Positions 43,787-52,587 of a stretch of DNA of 64,000 nt are shown here, piece after piece. The stretch spans positions 62,001 to 126,000 of the forward strand of contig CAZBXE010000001.1 of the NCBI GenBank assembly GCA_964496125.1, written 5' to 3'. The translations under genes were made by a program, and so were the position numbers. The DNA comes from CAZBXE01 sp964496125. Lineage in GTDB: Bacteria > Chlamydiota > Chlamydiia > Chlamydiales > CAZBXE01. The number at the start of each line of letters is the position of its first letter. The stretch's first letter is position 1. Below the pieces are notes generated by a model, which saw only the letters and a program-made list of their open reading frames with translations, was not told the DNA's origin and did no database searches.

Positions 43787-43841
43787 ACAGTCGCTTTATC
43801 TTTTCTTAATCTTTGAGGAGTAGTCTTGCCATCAAAAAAAC

Positions 43842-43859
43842 CCTGAGACTATGCTCAGG
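43842..43859 (+). terminator. Weak terminator-like hairpin after accC
   Basis: CCTGAG, six-base loop, CTCAGG, then AATCGATTTT. Short stem and imperfect T run, so partial termination at best. Confidence 0.35.
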
Positions 43860-43888
43860 AATCGATTTTATGAAATAAGGAGTATCAG

Positions 43889-44482
43889 ATGAAAAAGATA
43901 TTGATTTTGATGGCTTTCTGTTTTACGGCTTTGACGCTAAGGGCAGAAGTTGTGCCAGAATGGAGCTCTGGGCTTGTTGCAAGCTATCACAAATTTCCCT
44001 TTGCAGAGACCTTGGTGACGTCGGTAGGGGCCGAGGGCACGACACTTGAGCTTGCAGATGGTACAATCTTAAGCGTAGCCTATCAAGATCAAGGCGTGGC
44101 AACAAGGTGGAGAGGGTATGCCCCTTATGTAGTCCTAGCGCAAAATAATGGTTTTTTCCGAAACGTGAATTTTAAGGTTCACAATCTTTCAACTGGGGAG
44201 TCGGTTGAAGCAAAAATTTCCCAGGGACCAACGGTGCTGAAGGCTTATCTTGTTGTTGGGTTTGACGAATACAACCAGCGTGTACAGCTTGCGAATCAGC
44301 AGGGACAAACAATGTTCTGGAAGATTTCAAGTTCCGACATACGTGCTTGGAATGACTGGAAACTCAATGATGGAATCTTGATCGGTGTGAATGATTGTTG
44401 GTTTACAGGTGGGTATGACTATATTCTTATCAACATCAACCTCAAGAAAAACCCCTTTGTTAGAGCAAAGCCTAGTTATTAA
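43889..44482 (+). CDS. Secreted protein of unknown function, 197 residues
   Basis: Signal peptide at residues 1-19 (KKILILMAFCFTALTLRA, cleavage after RA). The mature part is beta-rich with alternating hydrophobic strands, an EGTTLELADG turn, and one Cys near the end (NDCWF). AAGGAG before the ATG at 43889. No family recognised; it lies downstream of accC and upstream of a small membrane gene. Exported to the periplasm or outer membrane by inference. Confidence 0.72.
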   Translation: MKKILILMAFCFTALTLRAEVVPEWSSGLVASYHKFPFAETLVTSVGAEGTTLELADGTILSVAYQDQGVATRWRGYAPYVVLAQNNGFFRNVNFKVHNLSTGESVEAKISQGPTVLKAYLVVGFDEYNQRVQLANQQGQTMFWKISSSDIRAWNDWKLNDGILIGVNDCWFTGGYDYILININLKKNPFVRAKPSY

Positions 44483-44517
44483 TCGGTAAACAAAACATGA
44501 AACAATAGGAAAATACG

Positions 44518-45027
44518 ATGGTGATTTTAAATATCTTCTGCGCCGGTCGAAAACAGGTCGTACCGGTTGAGCGAGATTTGTACCCTCCAGCTTCATCTCG
44601 GATAACGCGCGTTGCCCTAGCGGCTCTCACGCTGTTAACTACTACAGCTCTAGCAGCAATAGCCCTCCCCATTGTAGGGGCATTCTTAGAAGTTGCCGCT
44701 ATGCTCTCTTTTGCGTATCTTATCTTTGAATTATATAGGTGTACACCTGTTTTTTACCGTGGTTTTGGCTATGTACCTATGGTAGTTCAATCGCCGCCGC
44801 CCGTGGTATACCGTCCGTGGAATGGTTTTCCTTCATTGTCAGGGGGAGGTAACGCACGTAGCTATACTCCCGCACATGCTCCCAGCGCTTTGCCGGTTGT
44901 ACCTCAGAGGGTACCTGTGGGCGTGCGAGAAGAAAGTGGTTCTTCATGGTTTGGTAACAGAGTCGATCGATCGCAAGCAGGCCCCAATAACTCCTTGAGC
45001 GGAAGGATCGAAGCTGGTAGTCGATAA
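44518..45027 (+). CDS. Unknown membrane protein with Pro/Gly/Ser-rich tail
   Basis: 169 residues. Residues ~22-63 hold two adjacent hydrophobic segments (VALAALTLLTTTALAAIALP and VGAFLEVAAMLSFAYLIFEL in part). The C-terminal ~100 residues are rich in Pro, Tyr, Ser, Gly and Arg (VVQSPPPVVYRPW) and likely unstructured. This hairpin-anchor plus disordered tail layout resembles chlamydial inclusion membrane proteins, whose bilobed hydrophobic domain is about this long; that is inference without a sequence match. An inverted repeat follows. Confidence 0.6.
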   Translation: MVILNIFCAGRKQVVPVERDLYPPASSRITRVALAALTLLTTTALAAIALPIVGAFLEVAAMLSFAYLIFELYRCTPVFYRGFGYVPMVVQSPPPVVYRPWNGFPSLSGGGNARSYTPAHAPSALPVVPQRVPVGVREESGSSWFGNRVDRSQAGPNNSLSGRIEAGSR

Positions 45028-45033
45028 GGACTG

Positions 45034-45069
45034 ACACGAACTGATTGTTTTTTAAACGGCAGTTCGTGT
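45034..45069. repeat. 10-bp perfect inverted repeat upstream of ubiA
   Basis: ACACGAACTG and CAGTTCGTGT separated by 16 bases, which include a run of six Ts. It may terminate the upstream gene or act as an operator, since ubiA begins 13 bases later. Confidence 0.5.
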
Positions 45070-45082
45070 ACCCTTTCTGGGT

Positions 45083-45964
45083 ATGAGACTTTCCGTTTTT
45101 AAGAATCTTATCCTTCCGTACCAAGCGTTGTTTGGGATGACCTGGGCGCTCTCTTGCGCATTCTTACCTAGCTTTAGCCCTATCTACAGCTATGCGGAGA
45201 GTGTAAAAAGCTTTACTCTTTGGATGGCGCTTTTTGCCGGATATTTCTTGGCTAGAACCGCGGGGATGTCGTTTAATCGATTGATCGACAGGCAAATAGA
45301 CGCAAAAAACCCCCGAACCCAAGATAGGGCTCTCCCCAAGGGAGTCGTGAGCCCGGGAGAGGTAAAGCTGCTTTCTCTGTTATGTAGCTTGGGATTTGTC
45401 GTCGATTGCATGTTTATCAATCAAGAGTGTTTAGCTCTCTCTCCACTTGTGGTCTTCTTGCTCTGGGCCTACTCCTATACCAAACGATTCACATATCTTT
45501 CCCACTTTGTGCTTGGTCTTATCCAATTTTTAGCTCCCGTTTTTGCCTGGAGTGCCGTCTCAGGTAGAATTGATCCCCCGGCATTGTGGCTCGGACTGTC
45601 GCTGCTTCTCTCCATCGCAGCAAATGATGTTGTTTACGCGCTGCAAGATATGGAATTTGATAGAAGAGCTGGCTTGAAGAGCATTCCTGCTATCTTGGGG
45701 CAAGCTAAAAGTCTTTGGATTGCAAGAGCGCTGCATGTTGGAACTTTAGGTTGTCTTGTGTGTACTGGGGTGTCTCTTGGCGCTTCGTTTGTATTTTTTA
45801 TCGGTACAGCAGTTATTGCTGTTGGTCTTATGATTTACCATCTGCGGATCAGCAGAGTAGCCCCTTGGGACATTATGCCCTACTTTGTGATCTGCAATAG
45901 CGCGCTTGGTAGTGCCGTGTTGACTCTTACTTTAGCGTGCTTTGTATGGAACAAATTGTCGTAG
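45083..45964 (+). CDS. ubiA: 4-hydroxybenzoate-type polyprenyltransferase
   Basis: 293 residues, about eight membrane helices. First Asp motif NRLIDRQIDAKNPRT (~70) and second DMEFDRRAG (~191) bind Mg and the prenyl diphosphate. It prenylates the aromatic ring in quinone biosynthesis. Next gene is ubiX and a ubiD lies at 8.6 kb, so three steps of quinone synthesis are in this window. Order ubiA-ubiX equals CT219-CT220. Confidence 0.92.
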   Translation: MRLSVFKNLILPYQALFGMTWALSCAFLPSFSPIYSYAESVKSFTLWMALFAGYFLARTAGMSFNRLIDRQIDAKNPRTQDRALPKGVVSPGEVKLLSLLCSLGFVVDCMFINQECLALSPLVVFLLWAYSYTKRFTYLSHFVLGLIQFLAPVFAWSAVSGRIDPPALWLGLSLLLSIAANDVVYALQDMEFDRRAGLKSIPAILGQAKSLWIARALHVGTLGCLVCTGVSLGASFVFFIGTAVIAVGLMIYHLRISRVAPWDIMPYFVICNSALGSAVLTLTLACFVWNKLS

Positions 45965-46542
45965 GCATATCTGGTGCTTCAGGGATTATCTTAGCACATA
46001 AGACAGTGTTCCATCTCACTCGGCTGGGTTATTTTGTGCATCTGGTCATCACAAAAGATGCGTACTTAACAGCTGTTGTCGAGATGGGCAAAGAATACGG
46101 CACGCCGAGCCGGTTTATGGCCTCATTTGCCCCCGAGCAAAGAAAACAGATTGCCCTCTACAATAATCACGATTTTAGCGCGCCGATTGCCAGTGGCTCT
46201 TTTCAAGTATTTGGCACGATCATTATCCCTTGTAGCATGGCAACAATCAGTGCTCTAGCTGTTGGACTGTCTGACAATCTTTTACGGCGTGTAGGTGACG
46301 TTTGCCTGAAGGAAAGACGACCCCTTGTGATTGTGCCCCGTGAAACCCCTCTGCATGCGGTTCACTTAGAAAATATGCTGAAAATTACTCAGATGGGGGG
46401 TGTGATTGTTCCTCCTGTACCGGCTTGGTATCTTCACCCAAAGTCCCTATCGGATGTAGAAGATTTTGTGATTTGCCGCGCGCTTGATGCTTTAAAAATC
46501 CCCAATTCGATCCATCGCCGTTGGGAAGGCCTAAAACCATAA
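45946..46542 (+). CDS. ubiX: Flavin prenyltransferase
   Basis: 198 residues from ATG 45946 (frame opens at 45937). GISGASG near the start binds FMN; MATISALAVGLSDNLLRRVGDVCLKERRPLVIVPRETP and the PPVPAWY end are UbiX. Attaches a dimethylallyl group to FMN to make prFMN for UbiD. Overlaps ubiA by 19 bases. Confidence 0.95.
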   Translation: MEQIVVGISGASGIILAHKTVFHLTRLGYFVHLVITKDAYLTAVVEMGKEYGTPSRFMASFAPEQRKQIALYNNHDFSAPIASGSFQVFGTIIIPCSMATISALAVGLSDNLLRRVGDVCLKERRPLVIVPRETPLHAVHLENMLKITQMGGVIVPPVPAWYLHPKSLSDVEDFVICRALDALKIPNSIHRRWEGLKP

Positions 46543-46543
46543 A

Positions 46544-47437
46544 TCAATTTTCTGTTTGATTGAGGTTATGCCAGAGGCCAGGAAGCTTTCTTCTGCCAAG
46601 CGGAGTCCCAAAGAGACTCTCAGGCTGTAATTTCGAAAGCTCCTCACTCCCTAGGTACTCCCCCAGGCCTTTCTCTGGTTGAAACTCTTCATGGAGGGAA
46701 AGAGGCTTTCTAGAATTGTGAGGGCAAACATCCTGGCATACATCGCAGCCAAAAATATAACCTGGATTTTTCTCGCGAATCTCACTTGGAATTGCCTTCT
46801 TCGATTCGATGAGGTGATACGAAAGGCAGCGTGCGGCATTGAGGCGGTAGGGCGCTTCTATTGCCTGTGTTGGACAGGCATCAAGACATCTTGTACAACT
46901 GCCGCAACGGGGTTGTCTTAGTTGCAGAGAGGAGGGCTTAAGGTCAAGCGTTGTTAGAATGCCCGAGAGTAAAATAAAGGTGCCAAATTTTCGATGGATG
47001 AGAAGGGTGTTTTTTCCAAAAAAACCAAGCCCTGCTTGAACAGCAAGCGCCTTTTCCATCACAGGGCTCGCATCAGAGAAACCCTTGGCAATATTCTTCT
47101 GCTGAGCTGTGTCTTCTAACCACTGGATCATCTTTTTTAATCGTTTTCGGTGAATATTGTGGTAGTCCCTTCCTCTTGCATACGAGGCAATCAGACCCAG
47201 ATCCTTTTGGAAGGGGAGCTTTTCTTGTTTGTAGTACGTTACAAAAAGAATGGCTGACTTTGCGCCAGGGAAGTATTCTTTTGGGTCTAGGCGCAGTTTG
47301 TTTTCCATGTAAGATAGGTCAGCATGTTTTTTTTCTGCGAGCCAGCGCGTGAGTGCTTGCCTATCTTCTGGATGAATTTCAGCGCTTGTGATTCCAACAT
47401 CGTCAAAGCCAAGTAGGATGGCCTTCTCTTGGATCAT
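46544..47437 (-). CDS. queG: Epoxyqueuosine reductase
   Basis: 297 residues from ATG 47437, which overlaps the stop of the upstream gene (ATGA); a longer frame reaches 47470. Two 4Fe-4S clusters: CGSCTRCLDACPTQAI and CDVCQDVCPHN. Reduces epoxyqueuosine in tRNA, last step of queuosine synthesis, with a cobalamin cofactor. No other que genes here, so the precursor may come from elsewhere in the genome or the host. Confidence 0.93.
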   Translation of the reverse strand: MIQEKAILLGFDDVGITSAEIHPEDRQALTRWLAEKKHADLSYMENKLRLDPKEYFPGAKSAILFVTYYKQEKLPFQKDLGLIASYARGRDYHNIHRKRLKKMIQWLEDTAQQKNIAKGFSDASPVMEKALAVQAGLGFFGKNTLLIHRKFGTFILLSGILTTLDLKPSSLQLRQPRCGSCTRCLDACPTQAIEAPYRLNAARCLSYHLIESKKAIPSEIREKNPGYIFGCDVCQDVCPHNSRKPLSLHEEFQPEKGLGEYLGSEELSKLQPESLFGTPLGRRKLPGLWHNLNQTEN

Positions 47438-48381
47438 TCCACAGAGCTGCTTTGTGCCTGCTGCTTCCATATGCGGGAAACGATTTTTTTGATGCCAGAG
47501 GTACGACCATTCCCTGCAATTTGGTTGCCATTTGCAACTTCATGGATATTTTCGATCGCAATAAAGGCCATGGGGTCGTATTTATAAACCAGTTCCTTAA
47601 GCTCTGCAAGCTGAATACGTTCAGCGATAACATAGAGAATCTCTTTTTCTTTTCCTGAAAAACCTCCTCTTCCGTACATGATAGTCACGCCCAGCTTGAG
47701 GTGGTGGATGATCGCTTTGCCAATTTCAGAAGATTTGGGTGAAATGATCAGCACCGATTTAGTTTCATCGAGACCTACAATCACCGAGTCCATGACACGT
47801 ATGACCACCATGTAAGCAATCATTGAGAGGAGGGGAGGGTGCCAATCCTGGAGGGCAAGCCCTAGCCCACCAAACACAAAAAAGTTACAAACAAGGACGA
47901 CTTGACCTACAGTAATGCCAGTAATCCGGTTGATGATCACACCTAAAATTTCAGTGCCATCGATGCAGCCGCCTGCACGAATCACAATTCCAAGCCCAAT
48001 GCCTAAGATAATGCCTCCAAAGACAACCACCTCCAAGCTCTCCCCTAGAAACTGGAAGTGGATGTACTTTGGGATAAGCGCCATGAACGCGGCAAAAGAG
48101 AGAAAGGCAGTAGTTAAGTGGAGAAGAAAGGGCTTGCCGATAAAGCGGTAGCCAAGATAGACGAAGGGAAGCATCAGTCCCATAAACAAATAGGGGACAA
48201 GGTTTTGACCAAAAAAAATCCCCAGAATCATAGCAAGACCTACTATGCCACCGTCGATTAAGCGATTGGGGATAAAGATCACATCTAGGGCAAAGGCTGC
48301 AAGAAAACTGCCTAAAATAATTGAGGTGTGTACATAAACATGTGAGAGGATTGACTTTGTGGTCGAAGTGGTTTTCTTCAT
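47434..48381 (-). CDS. YitT family membrane protein
   Basis: 315 residues. Six hydrophobic helices with family segments FIPNRLIDGGIVGLAM and RAGGCIDGTEILGV, then a C-terminal cytosolic DUF2179 ACT-like domain (VTIMYGRGGFSGKEKEILYVI, ending near DPMAFIAIENIHEV). Function unknown in the family, presumed transport or sensing. queG follows with a 4-base overlap. Confidence 0.88.
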   Translation of the reverse strand: MKKTTSTTKSILSHVYVHTSIILGSFLAAFALDVIFIPNRLIDGGIVGLAMILGIFFGQNLVPYLFMGLMLPFVYLGYRFIGKPFLLHLTTAFLSFAAFMALIPKYIHFQFLGESLEVVVFGGIILGIGLGIVIRAGGCIDGTEILGVIINRITGITVGQVVLVCNFFVFGGLGLALQDWHPPLLSMIAYMVVIRVMDSVIVGLDETKSVLIISPKSSEIGKAIIHHLKLGVTIMYGRGGFSGKEKEILYVIAERIQLAELKELVYKYDPMAFIAIENIHEVANGNQIAGNGRTSGIKKIVSRIWKQQAQSSSVE

Positions 48382-48420
48382 CTAATTTTAACCTTTGAGT
48401 TAACGGGGCGAATGAAGGTT

Positions 48421-48494
48421 CGCGGGAGACGGGATTTGAACCCGCAACTTCCGCCGTGACAGGGCGGTGCTCTAACCAATTGAACTACTCCCGC
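48421..48494 (-). tRNA. tRNA-Asp (GUC)
   Basis: Full cloverleaf on the minus strand: acceptor GCGGGAG/CTCCCGC, D-arm GTTC/GAGC, anticodon stem CCGCC/GGCGG around CTGTCAC (GTC), T-arm GCGGG TTCAAAT CCCGT, discriminator G. CCA not encoded. Confidence 0.95.
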
Positions 48495-48554
48495 AAGTGG
48501 AATCTATAACAAAAACTTCATCTGGCATGAAGTTCGTTCTACAGACTCTGAGTA

Positions 48555-48627
48555 TGGGCGCAACAGGACTCGAACCTATGACCGCCTGTGTGTAAGACAG
48601 GAGCTCTACCAACTGAGCTATACGCCC
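48555..48627 (-). tRNA. tRNA-Val (UAC)
   Basis: Minus strand: acceptor GGGCGTA with partner at the 3' end, anticodon stem CCTGT/ACAGG around CTTACAC (TAC), T-arm with TTCGAGT, discriminator A. 60 bases from tRNA-Asp; likely one transcript. CCA not encoded. Confidence 0.93.
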
Positions 48628-48698
48628 TTGCAAAATAAGCTCATAATGTACATGCTTTAGACATTTCTTACAAGTATTTTTACGAAGGTTTTTTTTCG

Positions 48699-49109
48699 AT
48701 GCTCTGCGATATGCTCTTCAGACCATTTCACAAGCTGATTTTTTGCTTTTTTTTGCTCACGGGGTGTGCTTCTACGCAAGAAGAGTTGCGCCAGAAGGGT
48801 ACCGATCAAATGCGAACGCTTATTCGAGAGCTTAGAAGGGTGGAAACGGTAGATGATTTAAGACAAGCAGAACCAACTTTAAGAAAAATATATCTGCAAA
48901 TTGCAAAACTTATGATCACAGCCAAGAAGTATGAAGCGTTCCATCCAGAGATGGAGCTAAGCGATTTGCCTCAAATCAATATTGAACTCTCCAAACGCCT
49001 TCAAAAGGAGTTGGAGAGGGTGGCAATGCTTGAGGGAGGGCGTGAAGTTTTTGAAAGCTGGCAAGCAGAACCCCTTGCGCTTTTGCTTGAGTCCGGAGAG
49101 AATTTTTAA
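48699..49109 (+). CDS. Lipoprotein of unknown function
   Basis: 136 residues from ATG 48699 (GAAGG ~11 bases upstream; ATG 48711 possible). Lipobox LLTGC with the lipidated Cys at ~23 after a hydrophobic signal. The mature part is helical and charged (RTLIRELRRVETVDDLRQAE), with no recognised motif. Ends back to back with surE with no gap. Confidence 0.75.
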   Translation: MLCDMLFRPFHKLIFCFFLLTGCASTQEELRQKGTDQMRTLIRELRRVETVDDLRQAEPTLRKIYLQIAKLMITAKKYEAFHPEMELSDLPQINIELSKRLQKELERVAMLEGGREVFESWQAEPLALLLESGENF

Positions 49110-49901
49110 TTATTTATTGAAAAAGCTTTCAAATTTTTCTTTTTCGCTTTCAAGGTGATCTTCATGGGTGAGATCATTGATGAAAATGGGAACCGCTGTG
49201 ACAAAACCTTTTTTCAAAAGAGTAATATCGCTCTCATCGTGCTCATCGAAGTTTGCGGTTTGCATGCCAAGCCAATAATAATCATGACCTTCAGTGGGAT
49301 GGGTTCTAGCTGATGGATTCTCCTTCCAATAGGCAAGTCCTTGCCTTGCTAGCTTAAATCCTTTTACATCGTTTTCGTGAATGCTTGCCGGAAAGTTAAC
49401 ATTTAGAAAGGTTCCTCGAGGGAGGGGGTGGTTGATGATGTACCTGACTACAGAAGGGATATATTTTTGAGCTACATCATATCCAGGTTCTTGGTAATTT
49501 TGACAAGAGAAAGCAGCCCCTGGGATGTGGTTAAGAACGCCTGTTACAACGCCGCCTACAGTGCCGCTATGTAAAAGATTTCGTCCGGCATTGCACCCTC
49601 TGTTGATGCCAGAGAAAACAAAATCTGGTGGGTCATCTTGCAGCAGCAAACTCACAGCTAGTTTCACGCAATCGGAAGGGGTGCCGGACACTGAATATGC
49701 GTTTGTGCCTTCAAAGGTAAGAACTTTCTGAACGTGAAGAGGCACGCGACATGTAATGGACAAAGCGACTCCTGACTGCTCTGTTTCAGGGGCAATGATG
49801 GTAATTTTGGCCATGTCCTTTAAGGCTTTCCAAAGGTGGAAGATGCCAGGAGCATTGATGCCATCGTCGTTAGTTATCAGGACGTGAGGTCTTCTTTCCA
49901 T
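49110..49901 (-). CDS. surE: 5'/3'-nucleotidase SurE
   Basis: 263 residues. ITNDDGINAPGI at the start with the metal-binding Asp pair, APETEQSGVALSIT, SGTPSDCVKLA, SGINRGCNAGRNLLHSGTVG. Dephosphorylates nucleoside monophosphates. Last gene of the ttcA-MoxR-DUF5682-like run, though 45 bases separate it from its neighbour. Confidence 0.95.
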   Translation of the reverse strand: MERRPHVLITNDDGINAPGIFHLWKALKDMAKITIIAPETEQSGVALSITCRVPLHVQKVLTFEGTNAYSVSGTPSDCVKLAVSLLLQDDPPDFVFSGINRGCNAGRNLLHSGTVGGVVTGVLNHIPGAAFSCQNYQEPGYDVAQKYIPSVVRYIINHPLPRGTFLNVNFPASIHENDVKGFKLARQGLAYWKENPSARTHPTEGHDYYWLGMQTANFDEHDESDITLLKKGFVTAVPIFINDLTHEDHLESEKEKFESFFNK

Positions 49902-49946
49902 ATTTGCTCATTATATCTGAAGCGTGATTTATTCTGAATAGGCTAC

Positions 49947-51737
49947 TTAGATATAGTCCTCTGCGATTTCCCTTTTGTCTTTTCCGTCTAAGACATGGAA
50001 AGTCTGTAGTCTTTGCAGACGCAGAGGCGAGAGTTGCCCTTGGGGAAGATAAGCAATTTTCTTGCCTTGCCGTGCGGCGTACCTTTTGAGATAAAGCGGG
50101 GGGGCAGTTAAGGAAACAAAGACAATTACAGGCTCTTCTGCATAGTCAATGGCTGCCATCAGGAGCACTTCTTGCTTGTCTTTGCATCCTCTGTAGTCGG
50201 GGTCTGTCCAGATGTTACCCAGCCTCAGTGGTGGGTAAGATAACATGAAACCACCGTAGCGGCAGCGGCAAATTCCAGGTCCGACTAGGTCAACTCCAAA
50301 GGCAGAGGCATAGAATGCCATGTCTGACTCTTGAGAGTGTTCTCCAAGCCAACTGACTTTCCAGGGGTATTTCTCTTGAAAGGGCTGTCCTTCTTTTGGG
50401 GTATCAGGGTCGAAGATCACCACCACGGACCCAACCGCGCCCGAGGGTTTTCCGTGGATTTTTACATAGAGTTTTTTTTGAGGCCAGTGTCTGATCGTTT
50501 CCCGTACATCCAGTCCATCTTCTAGACTTGTCGAAAAGGCTGTTGTAGAAGCCCCTTCTTCTAAGAGAATTTGCTTTCCTTTTTTTTGCAAAAAGTTTCC
50601 AAAACTTTCAACAACAATATCTTCTGGTGGATAAGAGCAAATTCCATAAAATGGGGAAAGGCGAAATCTGAAGCTGGAGCGGTCCTTATCTCTCTTTTGG
50701 ATTTGTCTGCCTTTATTTTTTTTCTCTTTGAGGTGAAAGATGATTTTTTTGTGTTTCCCCCAAAGGTCTTCAAGGGATAGGTCTATCACGTCTATGCTGT
50801 CGATGTTTTTATGGTGGGGGTAATCAGTAGCAAGCTCCCAAACTTCATAGGCATAGTTATGATTTACGCACCCTTTTGCAACTGTTAGCATCTGGTAGAA
50901 ATCGGGGAGCAAGCCGCCTGTAATATAGGCGTAGTTTCTTCCAAAACGCATCATGTTGCGGAAGTGGTAATTTGGGAACTCTTCTTCTTGTGTAAGCGTG
51001 TAGTTTTTTGCCGCTTCCTTATAGAGATTGTAAAGCAGTTTCTGCCTATCTAAAGGAGGACCTCGTCGATTTTCTTCATAGTGTTTTGAAACATAACCAC
51101 ATTCAGACAGGACTTCTCTGCAGGAAGGTTCTGTCAAGGTGTAGACTCCTATATGGCTTCTTGCTGCATGTTCGTAGATAGGGAAGGAATTTTGATCCAT
51201 CAAATCAAGCACTGCCGCTACATGGAACATTCCGCCTATAAAAAGGATCCTTTCATAAGAAAGGGAGAGTTCTTTTAATTTTCTTGCCATATGAAGCTCT
51301 CGCTTGATATCAAGAGAATATTTTTGTTGAGGAGCTTTTATGTAGGCCGCATAGTAGTGCTGTAGGCCTATTTTGTAGATCGAATAAGGATCGGGGAGGT
51401 AGTCTTTGCGATCGGGATACTTATCAACGTCTAAATCAATGCAAAAGGCAGGGCGATTGTGTTCTAAGGCACATCTTAAAGCCTCAAAGCACCCATCGCA
51501 GGGCTCCACCAAGGTGTAGAGATGTCTTCCCTGCTCGCTTTCAGCTCCAATGACGCTAATGTCGGGAAGTCTTCCTGTTGCTTGCAGGAAAGCGCTTTGC
51601 ATGTTTTCTGGGAACTCAACTGCTACGCAATCAGGTTGAATTTTTTCAAAAGAGGCCCTGACAGCTTCTGCTGTTTCCATGTTGTAATGGAGGATGGGAA
51701 CGGCAAAAACAGAGTCTTTTTGGATCTCAAAGGACAT
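49947..51737 (-). CDS. DUF5682/TraB-like protein paired with a MoxR ATPase
   Basis: 596 residues, soluble. The N-terminus has the TraB/ChaN-like opening: FAVPILHYNMETAEAV followed by PDCVAVEFPENM, where His and Glu would be in the active site; a GGMFHVAAVLD strand-His segment near ~168 fits the fold. The middle is Lys-rich and the C-terminal third is a separate domain with Cys residues (GPGICRCRYGG). This resembles DUF5682, known beside MoxR ATPases in NTP-dependent systems; I cannot confirm by search. Overlaps the ATPase gene by 11 bases. No VWA partner is nearby. Confidence 0.6.
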   Translation of the reverse strand: MSFEIQKDSVFAVPILHYNMETAEAVRASFEKIQPDCVAVEFPENMQSAFLQATGRLPDISVIGAESEQGRHLYTLVEPCDGCFEALRCALEHNRPAFCIDLDVDKYPDRKDYLPDPYSIYKIGLQHYYAAYIKAPQQKYSLDIKRELHMARKLKELSLSYERILFIGGMFHVAAVLDLMDQNSFPIYEHAARSHIGVYTLTEPSCREVLSECGYVSKHYEENRRGPPLDRQKLLYNLYKEAAKNYTLTQEEEFPNYHFRNMMRFGRNYAYITGGLLPDFYQMLTVAKGCVNHNYAYEVWELATDYPHHKNIDSIDVIDLSLEDLWGKHKKIIFHLKEKKNKGRQIQKRDKDRSSFRFRLSPFYGICSYPPEDIVVESFGNFLQKKGKQILLEEGASTTAFSTSLEDGLDVRETIRHWPQKKLYVKIHGKPSGAVGSVVVIFDPDTPKEGQPFQEKYPWKVSWLGEHSQESDMAFYASAFGVDLVGPGICRCRYGGFMLSYPPLRLGNIWTDPDYRGCKDKQEVLLMAAIDYAEEPVIVFVSLTAPPLYLKRYAARQGKKIAYLPQGQLSPLRLQRLQTFHVLDGKDKREIAEDYI

Positions 51738-52578
51738 GGATCAAGGCTTCATCGCCTAAAGTTTTTACGATCGCTTCTCTTAAAAGCCCTTCAAAGTTGC
51801 CCTTGGGGCCAAGAAATTGAATTCTTTTTGCTGCATAGCGAGCTATATTGATCCCATCACGGATCGAGTAGTTCGCATGCCGCGCGTGTGCTCTTTGGAG
51901 AAAGTCAACAACGTAGTCTAAGATTTCTTCATCGATAAAGGGGAGATTTTCATGCAGAATTCTCCTTTCTTCTTCGGCTTCTGGAAAATCAAGATAGATT
52001 TGGGGTTGCACTCGGCTGTCAATGTATTCAGGAATTTCAAAGGTAGAGGCGTCATCGTTCATCGTAACGCAGATTCTAAAACTGGGGTCTGCAGTGATTT
52101 TAAGGCCCGCTACGATCGAGTCAATATAACGTCTTGTATCGAGTAGGGGTGCAAGAGAGGCCCAGGATTTTTCACTCATGCGGTTCGCTTCATCCAAAAT
52201 GCAGACACCACCTCGAATCATGGCTGTAACAAGAGGAGAGGCGACATAACGGATGCCCCCTGTTTTATCCACTACGGGGGTAATAAGCAAATCCTCTGGC
52301 CTTGTGTCCATGGTGCACTGGTAGATGTAGACATCGCGTTTAATGGCTTTAGCAGCAGCATACGCAAGGGTTGTCTTTCCTACACCTGGTTTGCCGATCA
52401 GTCTCGGGTTTAAGGGAATATCCTTTTTATCGATCACCGTCCAGCTTGCAAGAAGCTGGTCCATAACATCTTGTTGCCCAATCCACTTAAAGGGAAACTC
52501 GTCAGGAAAACTGAGGGCAATTTCGATCCCTTGGATTGTGATACGGCTTTCATGCTCGCTTGGCTGGGTATAGCTCAT
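51727..52578 (-). CDS. MoxR/CbbQ family AAA+ ATPase
   Basis: 283 residues. Walker A GKPGVGKTT (~61-69), Walker B VCILDEANRM (~126-135), sensor 1 VTMNDD, arginine-finger-like SRVQPQIYLDFP, and a helical lid. MoxR proteins remodel or activate partner proteins, often with VWA-domain proteins. The tight overlap with the DUF5682-like gene makes that protein the probable partner. ttcA ends 9 bases upstream. Confidence 0.85.
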   Translation of the reverse strand: MSYTQPSEHESRITIQGIEIALSFPDEFPFKWIGQQDVMDQLLASWTVIDKKDIPLNPRLIGKPGVGKTTLAYAAAKAIKRDVYIYQCTMDTRPEDLLITPVVDKTGGIRYVASPLVTAMIRGGVCILDEANRMSEKSWASLAPLLDTRRYIDSIVAGLKITADPSFRICVTMNDDASTFEIPEYIDSRVQPQIYLDFPEAEEERRILHENLPFIDEEILDYVVDFLQRAHARHANYSIRDGINIARYAAKRIQFLGPKGNFEGLLREAIVKTLGDEALIHVL

Positions 52579-52587
52579 ACCTCCAAA

